From contig NZ_FQUW01000008.1 in NCBI RefSeq assembly GCF_900129285.1, positions 1-64,000 on the forward strand: a stretch of DNA of 64,000 nucleotides, read 5' to 3'. This DNA comes from Desulfofundulus australicus DSM 11792 (GTDB lineage Bacteria; Bacillota; Desulfotomaculia; Desulfotomaculales; Desulfovirgulaceae). The translations under genes and the position numbers were made by a program. Below are positions 18,643 to 27,211 of the stretch, in pieces (the first letter of the stretch is position 1; the number at the start of each line of letters is the position of its first letter). Under the pieces are notes generated by a model, which saw nothing but the letters and a program-made list of their open reading frames with translations, did not search any database and had not been told where the DNA came from.

Positions 18643-19572
18643 CTAAAATGTGGGAACTGCCTTCAACTGCTGGAAAGCCGCTTCCAAACTTTTATTTATC
18701 TGCCCGGCTTCCTTGAGCAGCTTTTGAGCTTCCTCCTTTTGGCCCTGCTTTTCTTTAACCAGGGCCAGCCAGAGGGATGCTTCGCCCTTCAACCGGTCGT
18801 CCTGCATGGCGGCCTGCAGGCTTTTCTCCGAACCCGGCAGGTCGCCCAGCAGGTAGCAGGCCTGCCCCAAGCCCAGGTGCACCCCGGGGGTAACGGAGAG
18901 CATGGGGGCATCCACCCAGAGTTTCTTCTCCTCTTCCCCCAGCCCGGCCACCCGGGCCCGGATCATCTCCGGCACCTGCAGGGCTTCTTCCAGGTGCTGT
19001 CGGGCGGCGTCTTTATTCCCCGCCTGCAGCTCGCCCCTGCCGGCGGCAGCGCAGGTGGTGGCCAGGGTTTCGTACCAGGCGATCTGGTACGGGGCCAGTT
19101 CCACCGCCCGGCGGGCGGATTCCACCGCCTCCCGGTACCTGCCGGCGGCCAGCAAGGCCTGCGCCAGGTCGGCCTGACAGCCGGCGCTGTAGCGGCTCAG
19201 GGCCGCGGCCCGGCGGGCCTCCTCCAGGGCCTGCCGGGGTTGACCCGTGCCCAGGTAGATGCGCATGAGGACGGTGTGATAGTCGGCGTTAAAAGGGTTG
19301 CGGGCGGCTGCCTGCTGCATGGCGGCCAGGCCCTGCCGGACGTTTCCCTGCTGCAGGTATCCGGTTGCCTGGGTGGCATAGCTGTTGGCCGAGGCCAGGA
19401 AGAAGGCAAAAAGGAACACTATGGCGCCGGCAGCGGAGGCTGCGGCCAGGGCTACGGGTTTCGGGGGGTGAACTCCACTTTTTTTTGCTGGTTGAACTTT
19501 ATTGCCTGGAACTTGAGCAATATCTTTAGCAACTATACTAATTGTTTTTTTGTGTCTTGCTTTTTTGCCCAA
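18643..19572 (-). CDS. TPR-repeat membrane protein
   Basis: This 309-residue protein has a lysine-rich N-terminus (MGKKARHKK), one membrane helix at about residues 41-61 (VALAAASAAGAIVFLFAFFL) and then a series of tetratricopeptide repeats (for example QARQALEEARRAAALSRYSAGCQADLAQALLAAGRYREAVESARRAVELAPY). The repeats should lie outside the membrane and act as a scaffold. Such TPR proteins are common next to O-antigen ligase and Wzz genes. The start is a TTG at 19572, three bases past the previous stop. A specific partner cannot be named. Confidence 0.8.
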   Translation of the reverse strand: MGKKARHKKTISIVAKDIAQVPGNKVQPAKKSGVHPPKPVALAAASAAGAIVFLFAFFLASANSYATQATGYLQQGNVRQGLAAMQQAAARNPFNADYHTVLMRIYLGTGQPRQALEEARRAAALSRYSAGCQADLAQALLAAGRYREAVESARRAVELAPYQIAWYETLATTCAAAGRGELQAGNKDAARQHLEEALQVPEMIRARVAGLGEEEKKLWVDAPMLSVTPGVHLGLGQACYLLGDLPGSEKSLQAAMQDDRLKGEASLWLALVKEKQGQKEEAQKLLKEAGQINKSLEAAFQQLKAVPTF

Positions 19573-19574
19573 TT

Positions 19575-19763
19575 TTAGTCACTGTCCTTACCATCTGCTA
19601 CTTCCCAATTAGCCAAAAATGCAGGTTCACCGATTCTATCAATGTAATCATCTGGCAAAACGATATAACCCTCAAATCCAGTATCTATATAGGCACGAAC
19701 CTTTTCTTTATAATTACCAACTGCAAAAAACAAGTCAATATAGGGGTATTCATAGGTAGGCAC
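19575..19763 (-). CDS. Clan AA (retropepsin-like) aspartic protease fragment
   Basis: The product has 62 residues. The segment KVRAYIDTGFEGYIVLP contains the D-T-G active-site triplet of single-domain, dimer-forming aspartic proteases, and ends at NWEVADGKDSD. Family members normally run ~110-130 residues with a second half holding the remaining strands (usually ending LLG...L). That half is missing, so this is likely truncated. It overlaps the DUF5678-like gene, its usual partner, by 14 bases, and the next gene begins three bases after its stop. Confidence 0.55.
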   Translation of the reverse strand: MPTYEYPYIDLFFAVGNYKEKVRAYIDTGFEGYIVLPDDYIDRIGEPAFLANWEVADGKDSD

Positions 19764-20010
19764 TTATAATCCTCCATTTACCTATGGCTTTAAAGCCGAT
19801 TTTGTAAAAAGCGAAGCGGCCGGGGCCAAACTTTTCTATTGCTTTTTGTGCAGCTTGAACATCATTGGAATCAACTATAATCTGCCCATCCTCAGAAATG
19901 GCAATGTATTTTCCTTTGTGCTCCTTTTCCAAATGCCGCCCATATTTTTCGTAGAGTTGTGCATTCCTTTTTACTATTTCCTCCGGGTTATAACGAAAAG
20001 ACATCATCAT
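19750..20010 (-). CDS. DUF5678-like small protein
   Basis: The protein has 86 residues. The core GKYIAISEDGQIIVDSNDVQ followed by AIEKFGPGRFAFYKIGF is the small alpha/beta DUF5678 pattern. It is found in front of retropepsin-like proteases in many thermophilic bacteria and archaea, as here. It starts at overlapping ATG codons that include the stop of the O-antigen ligase gene (ATGATG). The role is unknown; the arrangement resembles a two-gene accessory module dropped into the polysaccharide operon. Confidence 0.6.
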   Translation of the reverse strand: MMMSFRYNPEEIVKRNAQLYEKYGRHLEKEHKGKYIAISEDGQIIVDSNDVQAAQKAIEKFGPGRFAFYKIGFKAIGKWRIISAYL

Positions 20011-21578
20011 TCACCTTCCCCGCTTATTTCCCTGTTTCGATTATACCCCAAAACCCTGACGCAAGCAAAAAGAGTCCATAACGCCAGTGTGAGGGCGGAC
20101 AGGGACAGGTCGAAGTCGATGGCCGCGTGCAGGCCGGTGGCCAGGGTCCCGGCGGTTATGGCCCAGGCCATCCCCCGGCGGGTACTGCCGGCGGGCGCGC
20201 TCCAGTACGCCCGGTGGGCGGCCCACAGGAAGGAGGCCCAGATGCCCAGCATCACCAGCAGACCCACCAGGCCGGTCTCCACGGCCACCTGGAAGTAGTG
20301 ACTGTGCACCTCGTTGGAGTTGTACAGGTAGCCCTGGTAGGCCCGGTAGGCCTCTTCCCAGCCGCCGCCTCCCCAGCCCAGGAAGGGGCGGTCTTTAATC
20401 ATGGCCAGGGCGTCTTTAACAAAGTAAGCGCGTTCAAAGGCATTGCGCAGGTAGGTGAAGCTGGTTACCTTTTCCATGGCCCCGGGGTGTGCGGCCAGCA
20501 CCGCCGCACCTGCCACCAGGCAGGCCAGGATCACGGAGGCCAGGGCCAGGCTCACCTTTCTTTTATCCCCCAGCCACGGGGATAGATAGCGTTTTTCAAC
20601 CAGGCCCCATGCCCACTGCCCGGCCAGCACCAGGACCAGCCCGCCGGAAAACCAGAGCCAGGCCGCACCCGCCTGTTTGGCCGCGGCCGCGGCGATAAAC
20701 TTATGGGAAACGAGATAGCCCAGCCCGCCCACATACAGAGCGTGGAGCAGCACGGGCAGCCGCTTCTGCCAGTGCAGACCGATCAGGTAGAGCAGGAACA
20801 CCGCCCCGGTAATGAGCAGGCCGCCGCGGGACCTGGTGCCGAAGAGCACGGCCAGGATGATGAAGTTGGCCGCGGCGTAAAAATACCCGAAGGGCCGGCA
20901 CTCCAGCAGGCGCCGGGGCAGGGCCTGGCGCAGCACCCGGTCGGTGATGCTTTCACCCACGGTGGAAAAGCCGTGGTGCGCCCAGAAGAACAGCCCGGCA
21001 AAGCCCGCCAGGGCCAGGTAGCTGGCCAGGGCGTTGGGATACTGAAATGAAGAATAAATGCGCCCGTTGAGAAAACCATCCTTTATGTAAACCAGGCCGG
21101 TGGCCGTGAAGAGACCGGCCAATGCCACCCCGGCGGCAGCCAGGTAGATAACCTGCAGCAGCCGGCGGGCGTCTTCCTCCCGCTGCACCACCTGAACGGC
21201 CACCCAGTAGGCCAGGAAATAGAGGATGTTCTTCACAATTTCATCCACGGCCAGGCCGTAGTTGACCGCGCCGAAGGCGGCCATGACGTACACCAGAGGC
21301 AGGGCCAGGGTGAAGTAGTCCAGCGGGTGGGTTAAAAAGCTGTAATCCCGCCGCCCGTGCTTCCAGAGCCAGGTAAACCAGAAGATAACCGCCGCGCCCA
21401 TCAGGGCCATTTCCTGCTCCGGGGGGAAGAAAAGCCCCCGGAAAAAGGGCGGGAAAAAGAGCAGCGCCGCCAGCCCCCAGAAGGCAACCTGGTAGGTCCA
21501 GGGGCGGGCAGCCGCCACTGCTGCATTCAGTTCCATTGGACGGGTTGAGCGGCTGATCGAAGCAGTTTTTCCGGCCAT
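20007..21578 (-). CDS. O-antigen ligase family (Wzy_C) membrane protein
   Basis: This 523-residue polytopic protein has about a dozen hydrophobic helices. The diagnostic Wzy_C loop is present: MIKDRPFLGWGGGGWEEAYR, then NEVHSHYFQVAVETGLVG with the conserved histidine, and earlier FGTRSRGGLLITGAVF with the SRG motif. Such proteins transfer or polymerise lipid-linked glycans on the outer membrane face, or attach them to proteins. It is the first gene of the polysaccharide cluster, 148 nt after fliY on the same strand, and no obvious promoter or intrinsic terminator was seen in that gap. Confidence 0.82.
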   Translation of the reverse strand: MAGKTASISRSTRPMELNAAVAAARPWTYQVAFWGLAALLFFPPFFRGLFFPPEQEMALMGAAVIFWFTWLWKHGRRDYSFLTHPLDYFTLALPLVYVMAAFGAVNYGLAVDEIVKNILYFLAYWVAVQVVQREEDARRLLQVIYLAAAGVALAGLFTATGLVYIKDGFLNGRIYSSFQYPNALASYLALAGFAGLFFWAHHGFSTVGESITDRVLRQALPRRLLECRPFGYFYAAANFIILAVLFGTRSRGGLLITGAVFLLYLIGLHWQKRLPVLLHALYVGGLGYLVSHKFIAAAAAKQAGAAWLWFSGGLVLVLAGQWAWGLVEKRYLSPWLGDKRKVSLALASVILACLVAGAAVLAAHPGAMEKVTSFTYLRNAFERAYFVKDALAMIKDRPFLGWGGGGWEEAYRAYQGYLYNSNEVHSHYFQVAVETGLVGLLVMLGIWASFLWAAHRAYWSAPAGSTRRGMAWAITAGTLATGLHAAIDFDLSLSALTLALWTLFACVRVLGYNRNREISGEGE

Positions 21579-21726
21579 GGGCTTACTCCTCGTTAGCGAA
21601 TAATTTCAATGGTACTGTAAAGGCACAAATTACAACATTCTACAAAAATTCCTTATTTCCTCCTCTGGTCCGCAAACAATTTCCAACCCTTCCTCAGGCC
21701 GGCATGGCTGCATCCGGCCGGGATAA

Positions 21727-22968
21727 TTAACGCCTTCCCAGCTGTTCCACCCGTTCTTCCGGGCTGATGATGCTGGTGATGCGCACGCCGAAGTTTTCAT
21801 TGACCACCACCACTTCCCCCCGGGCTACCAGGGTGCCGTTGACCAGCACCTCCACCGGCTCGTCCACCAGGGAGGAAAGCTCCACGATGGCCCCCGGAGT
21901 CAGGCCCAGCACTTCTTTAATCGGCCGCCGGGTGCGCCCCAGGACCACACTGACTTTCAGGGGGATGTCCAGCAGCAGCTCCAGCTTGCGCTGTTCCTCC
22001 TCGCTCAAGGTGCCCGGAGCACGCCTGTCGCCGTTCCCGGACGGCGCTCCCGCGGCCGCGGCCGGGGTAGTTTTCATCCGGGCAGACTCCGGCGGGGACT
22101 CCGGTTCCGGAACGGCCGCCTGCGGGGCGGGGGCGGCAGCCTGGGCCGCCAGCTGTTCCAGGAGCATGGCCGCCTCTTCTTTGGCCGTCTCCATGCTCAT
22201 GATCTGCATAATTTCCGTATCCACCAGCTCCCCGATGGTCATCTTGAAGGAGACCACCACAATGGGGTCTCCGGTGGGCAGCCGGTAGCCCGTCCCCTCC
22301 TCCGAAACCTCCAGCACCGTGGTTTGGGGCGGGGAAATGTTGATGGTCCGGCGGAAAATGGTGGCCAGGGAGGTGGAGGCCGAGCCGATCATCTGGTTCA
22401 TGGCCTCCGACGCGGCGGAAAGCTCCAGTTCGGAGATTTGTTCCGCCACGTTGGTACCATCCCCGCCCATCATCAGGTCGGCCATGACCATGGCATCCTT
22501 CAGCTGGATGATGAGCACGTTGAAACCCTTCAGGCCTTCTTTAAATTCCACCTGGATGATGACGTAGGGCACCTTGAAGGAGGAAAAAAATTCCTCCTGG
22601 CTGCAGGTCAGCACCCGGGGACTGGTAATGGTCACCTTCTGGTTCAGCAGTTCCGAAAGGGTGGTGGCGGCCGACCCCATGGAAATATTGCCAATTTCCC
22701 CCAGGGCGTCCCTTTCTTCGGGGGTCAGGTCCACCGCCGGCCGGCAGCCCGCGGAGGAGGAGCGGCTCCCCGGCGCCGGCTCACCGGCCGGTTCCACGGC
22801 CGGCTGCTCCGGCCCTCCGCCGCCGTCAGCCCGGCCCTCCGGGGACAGCGCAGCTGCGGCTGCCACCTCGCCCTCCGCATTGCCCGCCTCCGGTGCCGTT
22901 TCCCCGGCCGCGGCCTTTAACAGGGCGTCTATTTCCTCCTGGCTCAGAAAATTGTTGCCGTCATTCAC
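21727..22968 (-). CDS. fliY: FliY flagellar motor switch / CheY-P phosphatase
   Basis: This 413-residue fusion has an N-terminal FLSQEEIDALLKAA segment (CheY-P docking type), a CheC-like phosphatase domain with both E-x2-N sites (ERDALGEIGNISMGSAAT and AASEAMNQMIGSAS) and a C-terminal FliN/SpoA domain (LDIPLKVSVVLGRTRRPIKEVL to NENFGVRITSII). An alanine/proline-rich linker separates them. It forms part of the switch C-ring and removes phosphate from CheY-P. It overlaps the end of fliM by 8 bases. A separate FliN exists at 37.6 kb. Confidence 0.93.
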   Translation of the reverse strand: MNDGNNFLSQEEIDALLKAAAGETAPEAGNAEGEVAAAAALSPEGRADGGGGPEQPAVEPAGEPAPGSRSSSAGCRPAVDLTPEERDALGEIGNISMGSAATTLSELLNQKVTITSPRVLTCSQEEFFSSFKVPYVIIQVEFKEGLKGFNVLIIQLKDAMVMADLMMGGDGTNVAEQISELELSAASEAMNQMIGSASTSLATIFRRTINISPPQTTVLEVSEEGTGYRLPTGDPIVVVSFKMTIGELVDTEIMQIMSMETAKEEAAMLLEQLAAQAAAPAPQAAVPEPESPPESARMKTTPAAAAGAPSGNGDRRAPGTLSEEEQRKLELLLDIPLKVSVVLGRTRRPIKEVLGLTPGAIVELSSLVDEPVEVLVNGTLVARGEVVVVNENFGVRITSIISPEERVEQLGRR

Positions 22969-23953
22969 CGTTCATATCCTCCCCGCTCAGCGATACCACC
23001 TGCACCGCCAGGTTCTGCCCTACCCGCCCGGCCTGCACGCCGAACTTCCGCTCCCCCTCCACGTACAGGTCCAGGTCCTCATTCAGATGGCGGTTTAACA
23101 CCAGCACGTCGCCCTCCTGCAGCTGCAGCAACTCGTGCACGGTGATTTCCGCTTCCCCCAGGACCACCTGCAGTTCCACCCGGGAAAATCCCAGCCAGTG
23201 GCTCAGCCGCTCCAGATCCTCCGGGCGGGGGCCGCCCGCCTGGCGGCTGAACTGCTGGCGCACAGAAAGACGGGAGATCACCGGCTCCATCAGCAGGTAG
23301 GGCAGGCAGAGGTTGATAAAGCCCCGCTCCTCATCGTTGATGGACACGGAAAAGGTAATGAGGGCCACCACCTCGTTGGGCGAATAAAGCTGCTGCATCC
23401 GGGGGTTGGACTCGATGTTTTCCACCCGGGGCTCCACGGTGTAAAAATCGTGCCAGGCCTGGGCCAGGTGCTCCAGAATGCGCTCCACCAGCCGTCTGGC
23501 CACGGTTACTTCGATATCCGTCAGTTCCCTGATCTGGTCAGACGAGGTGCCCGGTCCTCCAAAAAGCAGGTCCAGCATCGGGAAAATCACCTGGGTGTTG
23601 ATCTCCAGCAGGGCCGGACCCTCCAGTGGCTTTAAGCCGAAGACGGCCAGGGCCGTGGGGCTGGGAATGGAGCGGATAAACTCCTCATATATCATTTGTC
23701 CCACCGAGGCCATTTCCACGTTAATTGCCGCCCTGAGATAACCGGAAAGAAAGCTGGACAGCAGCCGGGCAAAATGCTGGTGCATCATTTCCAGGGTCCG
23801 CAGGTGCTCCTTGGAAAACTTGTTGGGCCGGCGAAAATCGTAGGGCTTGATCAAAGGGGCCGCCGTTTTTTGAGCTTCCTCCAGGCTCAGTTCGCCGGAT
23901 GTGAGGGCCGCCAGGAGGGAATCTATTTCCCCCTGGCTCAGGACATCCTGCAT
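22961..23953 (-). CDS. fliM: FliM flagellar motor switch protein
   Basis: This 330-residue protein has the N-terminal CheY-P binding motif LSQGEIDSLLAAL, the linker to IKPYDFRRPNKFSKEHLRTL, the GxxG-type middle domain and a C-terminal SpoA/FliN-like domain (LGEAEITVHELLQLQEGDVLVL). It links CheY-P binding to rotation reversal in the C-ring. The gene follows cheY by 19 nt and overlaps fliY. Confidence 0.95.
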   Translation of the reverse strand: MQDVLSQGEIDSLLAALTSGELSLEEAQKTAAPLIKPYDFRRPNKFSKEHLRTLEMMHQHFARLLSSFLSGYLRAAINVEMASVGQMIYEEFIRSIPSPTALAVFGLKPLEGPALLEINTQVIFPMLDLLFGGPGTSSDQIRELTDIEVTVARRLVERILEHLAQAWHDFYTVEPRVENIESNPRMQQLYSPNEVVALITFSVSINDEERGFINLCLPYLLMEPVISRLSVRQQFSRQAGGPRPEDLERLSHWLGFSRVELQVVLGEAEITVHELLQLQEGDVLVLNRHLNEDLDLYVEGERKFGVQAGRVGQNLAVQVVSLSGEDMNGE

Positions 23954-23972
23954 TCGACGCGCCTCCTCCTAC

Positions 23973-24347
23973 CTACCTGCGGGAGCGGGCCAGTACCCGC
24001 TCAATGGCCTGCAGGAGCCTCTCCTGCTGGAAGGGCTTGACGATAAAGTCCCTGGCCCCGGCCTGAATGGCATCCATAACCATGGCCTGCTGGCCCATGG
24101 CGCTGACCATGACAATGCTGGCCTGGGGATCAATGGCTTTAATGGCCTTCACCGCTTCGATCCCGTCCATATCGGGCATGGTGATGTCCATGGTCACAAT
24201 GTCCGGTTTGAGCTCGGCGTATTTTTCCACGGCCTGCTTGCCGTTTTCCGCCTCGCCCACCACTTCATAGCCGCTTTTGGTCACGATATTCTTGATCATC
24301 ATCCGCATGAAGGCGGCATCATCAACCACCAGGATCCTTTTACCCAT
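23973..24347 (-). CDS. cheY: CheY chemotaxis response regulator
   Basis: This is a single receiver domain of 124 residues: acidic pair in LVVDDAAFMRMMI, phospho-acceptor Asp in PDIVTMDITMPDMDG, Thr/Ser switch in IVMVSAMGQQ and Lys in DFIVKPFQ. I start it at 24347 (MGKRILVVDD), preceded by GAGGGGG, rather than at the 12-codon longer ATG. Phosphorylated by CheA (not in this window), it binds FliM and FliY. Confidence 0.94.
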   Translation of the reverse strand: MGKRILVVDDAAFMRMMIKNIVTKSGYEVVGEAENGKQAVEKYAELKPDIVTMDITMPDMDGIEAVKAIKAIDPQASIVMVSAMGQQAMVMDAIQAGARDFIVKPFQQERLLQAIERVLARSRR

Positions 24348-24384
24348 CCCGTTTCCCCCTCGCATGTACTGAAAAAGCTCCATC

Positions 24385-24996
24385 TTATAAACCGAGGGCA
24401 GCCATTAAACGTTCAATGGCCCCCGGCTCGGTGAGCAGGAAAAAGTGCCCTTTGATCAACGTTTCATCTTCCTGGAACAGCTCCGTTTCTATAACCAGCA
24501 CCTGTTCTTCCACCCTGCCGGCAGCCACCATCAAGGAGGTCAGCACCGCCCCCAGCATATCGAAGGCAAACAGGGGCACGGTGGTGATCATGTTCAAACC
24601 GGTCATCATGCTGATGGCGCTGACAAAGGAACCGGTGAGCACATTGCCGATCTCCTTTATCGCCGACCGGGCCATCTCGTCCAGCTCACCGGTGGTCCCC
24701 ACCGGCAGCCCCAGGAGCATGTCCACAAGGCGGAGGGTACTCTCCCCGTCAAAAATGTACAGCACTATTCCCGGCGCGTCCCCCAGCACCCGCAGGCTCA
24801 CGCAGCCCACCAGCTCCTCGTACCCGCCCACCAGCTCGATCATCTCCTCGAAGGGCAGGAAACTGCTGCGGGGCACGCGCATGTTCACCCGGCGGTTGAT
24901 TAACTGGGCCAGGGAGGTCACCGCGTTGCCCAGCCCGATGTTACTGATTTCCCTGAGGGCGTCCAGTTCCACCGGCGAAAGGTTCCTGTAGCTCAA
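24385..24996 (-). CDS. cheC: CheC CheY-P phosphatase
   Basis: The protein has 203 residues with both CheC active sites: Glu16/Asn19 (LREISNIGLGNAVTSL) and Glu115/Asn118 (AIKEIGNVLTGSFVSA). Two intact sites suggest an active phosphatase. In the Bacillus model CheC activity is raised by binding CheD, encoded two genes upstream. It overlaps cheR by four bases. Confidence 0.93.
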   Translation of the reverse strand: MSYRNLSPVELDALREISNIGLGNAVTSLAQLINRRVNMRVPRSSFLPFEEMIELVGGYEELVGCVSLRVLGDAPGIVLYIFDGESTLRLVDMLLGLPVGTTGELDEMARSAIKEIGNVLTGSFVSAISMMTGLNMITTVPLFAFDMLGAVLTSLMVAAGRVEEQVLVIETELFQEDETLIKGHFFLLTEPGAIERLMAALGL

Positions 24997-25781
24997 AAGT
25001 TATCCCCCTTTGCAGCCCGCCTGCGGTAAAAGCAGGTGCGTATCTTTTCCAGGTCCAGTTCCCGGTAATTGAAGATCATCTCGCTCCCGCCAATAAACAG
25101 CACCCCGCCCGGGGCCAGCGCCCGGGCCAGTTTATCGTTGAGCCTGTCCTGGGCCTCCCGGGTAAAGTAGATGGTCACGTTACGGCACAGGATGAGGTCG
25201 TAACCCCGGCCAAAGGAATCGTTCAGGAGATCCTGGCGGCGGAAATTCACCCGCCGGCGCAGTTTCTCATCGATGACGTAAAAATTGCCCTCCCGGGTGA
25301 AGAACCGGGCCAGCCGCTGCGGGCTGACGTTGCGCACGGCCTCGGGAGGATACCGGCCTTCCCTTGCCCTGGCCAGGATATTCTGGTCTATGTCCGTTCC
25401 CTCCAGGTGATGCAGGTGCCCCGGGGTGAGCTCCTCCAGAATGATGGCCACCGAGTACGGCTCGGCGCCCGCGGCACAGCCGGCGCTCCATATTTTCAGC
25501 GTCCTCTTTTCTTTCAGGAGGCCGGGCAGGATGATGCTTTCCAGCTCCCGGAACCTTTCCGGGTCCCGAAAAAACTCCGATACGTTGATGGTCAGGTAGT
25601 CCACAAAGGACCGGTAAGCGGCGGGGTCGCCCACCAGCTTTTGAAACAGGGCTCCATAATCAGGAAGCTGGCGCCGCACCAGGTAGGCATCCAGCCGCCT
25701 TCTGAGCTGGGTTTCCTTGTAGCTGTTCAGGTCCAGGTGAAAATGCCGGCGCATCATTTCTTTAAAACTGGCAAAATCCAC
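24993..25781 (-). CDS. cheR: CheR chemotaxis methyltransferase
   Basis: The protein has 262 residues. The N-terminal helical domain (FKEMMRRHFHLDLNSYKETQLRRRL) is followed by a SAM-binding Rossmann domain with IWSAGCAAGAEPYSVAIIL and the YDLILCRNVTIYFT block. It methylates glutamates on chemoreceptors. No receptor gene, cheA, cheB or cheW lies in the window, so the pathway is split over the genome. Confidence 0.93.
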   Translation of the reverse strand: MDFASFKEMMRRHFHLDLNSYKETQLRRRLDAYLVRRQLPDYGALFQKLVGDPAAYRSFVDYLTINVSEFFRDPERFRELESIILPGLLKEKRTLKIWSAGCAAGAEPYSVAIILEELTPGHLHHLEGTDIDQNILARAREGRYPPEAVRNVSPQRLARFFTREGNFYVIDEKLRRRVNFRRQDLLNDSFGRGYDLILCRNVTIYFTREAQDRLNDKLARALAPGGVLFIGGSEMIFNYRELDLEKIRTCFYRRRAAKGDNF

Positions 25782-25782
25782 T

Positions 25783-26289
25783 TCAGATCACCTTCAGCTT
25801 GCTCCCCAGCATGCGGATGCTCACCTGACCGTTGCTGGTGTCGAAAATCATGGTCCTCCCCCGGTTACCTCCTACTTCTTCAGCCAGGATGGGAATACCT
25901 GCTTCCCTTAACATTGCCCGGGCCTTTTCCACGTTGCGCTGGCCGATGTTCAGGATCATCTTGCTGTCCAGGCCCGAAAACATCTGGGCGCCCCCCACCA
26001 GCTTGGCCTGCAGGCGGCTCAGATGGGCCCCGTTTTTTTTCATTTCGTCGATCAGCAGGGGAATGCCCAGGTCGGCAAACTTGGCCGGCTTGGTCACGTT
26101 GTTAAACTGGGTGCTGTCCGGAAGCATCAGGTGCAGGAGCCCGCCCAGCTTGAGCGCCGGGTCATAAAGGCTTACCCCCACACAGGAACCCAGGCCCAGG
26201 GTAATCAGCCGGGCCGGCTCCCTGCCGATTTTATAATCGGCAATGCCCACCTGTATCTCCACAGGTCTATCAAACTTGGCCGGCTCCAT
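25783..26289 (-). CDS. cheD: CheD receptor glutamine deamidase
   Basis: The protein has about 168 residues. The catalytic Cys lies in ITLGLGSCVGVSLYDP and the His in LGGLLHLMLPDS, in the usual Cys-His spacing of the CheD/CNF1-like deamidase fold. I start it at the ATG at 26287-26289 (MEPAKFDRPVE), which has AAGGAGGAA upstream; the longer frame from 26328 lacks one. It deamidates receptors and activates CheC. Confidence 0.92.
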   Translation of the reverse strand: MEPAKFDRPVEIQVGIADYKIGREPARLITLGLGSCVGVSLYDPALKLGGLLHLMLPDSTQFNNVTKPAKFADLGIPLLIDEMKKNGAHLSRLQAKLVGGAQMFSGLDSKMILNIGQRNVEKARAMLREAGIPILAEEVGGNRGRTMIFDTSNGQVSIRMLGSKLKVI

Positions 26290-26351
26290 TCCATTCCTCC
26301 TTCTAGGCTGCCTGCCGTTCTTATTCAATCATCCCGGAACAGGCAGCGACA

Positions 26352-27152
26352 TCACTTGCGCAGGTTGTTGGCCATGCCCCACATTTCGTCGGCGGTGCCG
26401 ACCACCCGCAGGCTCAGCTGGTAGGCCCGCTGGGCTTCCACCAGGGCAGTCATCTCCACCGTCAGGTCGCTGTTGGAAGCCTCCAGGCAGCCCGGGATCA
26501 GAGCACCCGTGCCGCCGTTCCCCGGCTGGAATTCCACCGCCCCGCCGCTGGCCGCCGTGGCCAGGTAGAGGTTCTCTCCCCGGGCGGCGAGTCCCGCCGG
26601 GTTGGTGAAGGAGTAAAGGGTCAGCCGGCCAGCTTCCTCTTCCTGCCGGTCACTGTTTATAATCGTCACCCTCCCGTCGGAATGAAGGGTTACGGAACGG
26701 TATCCGTCAGGCAAAACAATTTCCGGGTCCAGGGGGTAGCCCTGTTCGGTCACCAGGCGCCCACCGGAATCCACGGTAAATCTGCCGTTCCTGGTGTAGG
26801 CGTATTCCCCCCCGGGCAGGCGCACCCGGAAAAAGCCGCCGCCCTGGATGGCCGCGTCCAGGGGCTGTCCGGTGCGGATCAGGCTGCCGGGCCGGAAGTC
26901 CCGGGTGACTGCGGCCACCCGCACACCGCTTCCTTCCGGAGGCGTGGGGCCGGGATTGGGTGCCCCCGGCAAAACCTGCCTTTCGGCGGGTATGCCCTCC
27001 CGCCCCATTTCCTGGTAGAGCAGGTCGGCAAAGCTTACTTCCTGCCTCTTGTAGCCGGAAGTGTTGATATTGGCCAGGTTGCTGGCACAGGTATCCAGGC
27101 GGAGCTGCTGGGCGTAAAGCCCCGCGGCTCCGGTGGACAGGGCCCGCAGCAT
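26352..27152 (-). CDS. flhP: Flagellar rod/hook-basal body protein, FlgG/FlhP-like
   Basis: The protein has 266 residues. The N-terminal rod signature is LSTGAAGLYAQQLRLDTCASNLANINTSGYK, and the C-terminal heptad is LTVEMTALVEAQRAYQLSLRVV, both shared by FlgE/F/G axial proteins. Position after sigD and another rod gene corresponds to Bacillus flhO-flhP, which encode the FlgF- and FlgG-type distal rod proteins. The final residues (ADEMWGMANNLRK) differ from the usual FlgG ending. Confidence 0.85.
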   Translation of the reverse strand: MLRALSTGAAGLYAQQLRLDTCASNLANINTSGYKRQEVSFADLLYQEMGREGIPAERQVLPGAPNPGPTPPEGSGVRVAAVTRDFRPGSLIRTGQPLDAAIQGGGFFRVRLPGGEYAYTRNGRFTVDSGGRLVTEQGYPLDPEIVLPDGYRSVTLHSDGRVTIINSDRQEEEAGRLTLYSFTNPAGLAARGENLYLATAASGGAVEFQPGNGGTGALIPGCLEASNSDLTVEMTALVEAQRAYQLSLRVVGTADEMWGMANNLRK

Positions 27153-27211
27153 GGGATCACCTCGTTTAAAGAGATTTCAATGTCAGCAGGGACGGGGCGC
27201 GCCGTTTAAAG

